NCBI RefSeq assembly: GCF_018402035.1
Contig: NZ_JAGYJN010000002.1
Span: 186,001-250,000, forward strand
Origin: Roseicyclus sp.
GTDB lineage: Bacteria > Pseudomonadota > Alphaproteobacteria > Rhodobacterales > Rhodobacteraceae
Reading direction: 5' to 3'
DNA: 64,000 nt
Shown: positions 63,540-64,000 of the stretch, piece after piece
How positions within the stretch are numbered: position 1 is the stretch's first letter
Layout of the letters: every line of letters starts with the position of its first letter
Notes under the pieces: model-generated
The model's input: the letters and a program-made list of their open reading frames with translations, nothing else
Told to the model about the DNA's origin: nothing
The model's database searches: none
Made by a program: the position numbers and the translations under genes

Positions 63540-64000
63540 TTAGAACAGTTGGCCCTGATCGGGGCCGGATTTTGGGGGCGTCTGTTTCGGCATGGATTTG
63601 GGTGTCGCGCCCTGGGGCGCGACGGCCAGCTTGCCATCGGCAAACTCGATCTCAAGCGCGCTATGCCCCCGCGCGGCCACTTCGGTCGTGATGACAGATT
63701 TGCCCGCGCGCACCACCGCGTAGCCGCGCTTGAGCGTTTCGGTATAGCCCAAGGTGCGATGAAGCCGGTCCAGCGCGCCAAGCTGTTCGCGGCGGATCGC
63801 GAGCATTTGATCGGCAGCGCGGTCGAGGCGGGCGGCAAGGCTATCAAGACGCATGCGCGCCTCGGACAGGCGACGCGCCTCGCGGCTTGGATCAAGGCGG
63901 CGCGCCAGCCGGTCAAGTTCGTCACGGACCCGCCGGGTTTGGGCGTTCAGCGCTGCGGGGCTGAGCCGGGCTGCCGCTTGACCAAGCCCAAGGCGTTTCC
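63540..64000 (-). CDS. xseA: Exodeoxyribonuclease VII large subunit, C-terminal part
   Basis: The last 153 residues of XseA; the gene continues past the right edge. The sequence has long Arg/Leu-rich helices (RRVRDELDRLARRLDPSREA) typical of the coiled-coil part, then LGYTETLKRGYAVVRAGKSV and the beta-barrel end ALEIEFADGKLAV, as in XseA. With XseB the protein degrades single-stranded DNA to oligonucleotides. The C-terminal tail (PKQTPPKSGPDQGQLF) is polar. A hairpin repeat follows its TAA stop. Confidence 0.88.
   Translation of the reverse strand, partial: KRLGLGQAAARLSPAALNAQTRRVRDELDRLARRLDPSREARRLSEARMRLDSLAARLDRAADQMLAIRREQLGALDRLHRTLGYTETLKRGYAVVRAGKSVITTEVAARGHSALEIEFADGKLAVAPQGATPKSMPKQTPPKSGPDQGQLF

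Overview
The window is chromosomal DNA of an alphaproteobacterium, most likely of the Rhodobacteraceae (Rhodobacter/Roseobacter relatives). The case rests on GC-rich coding DNA, a nuoABCDEFGHIJKLMN operon broken up by small extra genes as in the Paracoccus nqo cluster, the nuoN-birA-coaX-rnj linkage, a tatABC set next to a DUF815 ATPase, a Hint-domain protein, a complete leucine-degradation (liu) operon, and GC-rich hairpin repeats of the kind scattered through this family. Genes are tightly packed, no gene-free stretch exceeds 300 bases, and I see no tRNA, rRNA, CRISPR array, prophage or transposase gene.

Layout. 1-9.7 kb: housekeeping and small-enzyme genes (end of a SulP transporter, GMC oxidoreductase, acetyltransferase, flavin proteins, MTA phosphorylase, hydrolase, tadA, an RluB-type pseudouridine synthase, yciB, an EamA transporter, ftsY). 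9.8-16.6 kb: an AlkB-like membrane hydroxylase, a DUF815 ATPase, tatC-tatB-tatA, an orphan FbpC-type ABC ATPase, an atypical SDR and a Hint protein. 16.6-20.8 kb: prfC, a lipoprotein and a DEAD-box RNA helicase. 20.9-42.8 kb: one long minus-strand operon that starts at a predicted promoter before nuoA and runs through all complex I genes into birA, coaX and rnj, with eight small non-structural genes inserted. 43-53.8 kb: a His/Met-rich exported protein, then a minus-strand leucine/isovalerate block (liuA, a small membrane protein, liuB, liuD, a GST, liuE, liuC) followed by a quinone oxidoreductase and an acyl-CoA ligase. 53.9-63.4 kb: a plus-strand block with TerB, a PhnD-like protein, a polar-amino-acid-type ABC transporter, a gamma-glutamyl pathway (amidotransferase, glutamine-synthetase homologue, FAD amine oxidase) and a DegT aminotransferase. 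The right edge holds the 3' part of xseA.

How it fits together. The nuo operon builds respiratory complex I; its eight accessory genes (small membrane proteins, lipoproteins, a DUF5333-like protein, a CMD-fold protein and a helix-hairpin-helix protein) are candidates for assembly or supernumerary functions, and one carries a domain duplicated in the NuoE C-terminal extension. The liu block turns isovaleryl-CoA into acetoacetate and acetyl-CoA and has a clear promoter with a TetR-type palindrome over its start point. The right-hand block looks like uptake of an amino compound and breakdown through gamma-glutamylated intermediates, but three of its four transporter genes contain single-base (+1) frame disruptions, four in all within 1.6 kb.

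Four families of palindromic repeats sit between genes: a hairpin element with compensating stem changes (five copies), a double palindrome (two copies), a TTCGTACGAA-centred palindrome (three versions), and a 116-bp MITE-like inverted repeat whose end supplies the stop codon of rnj.
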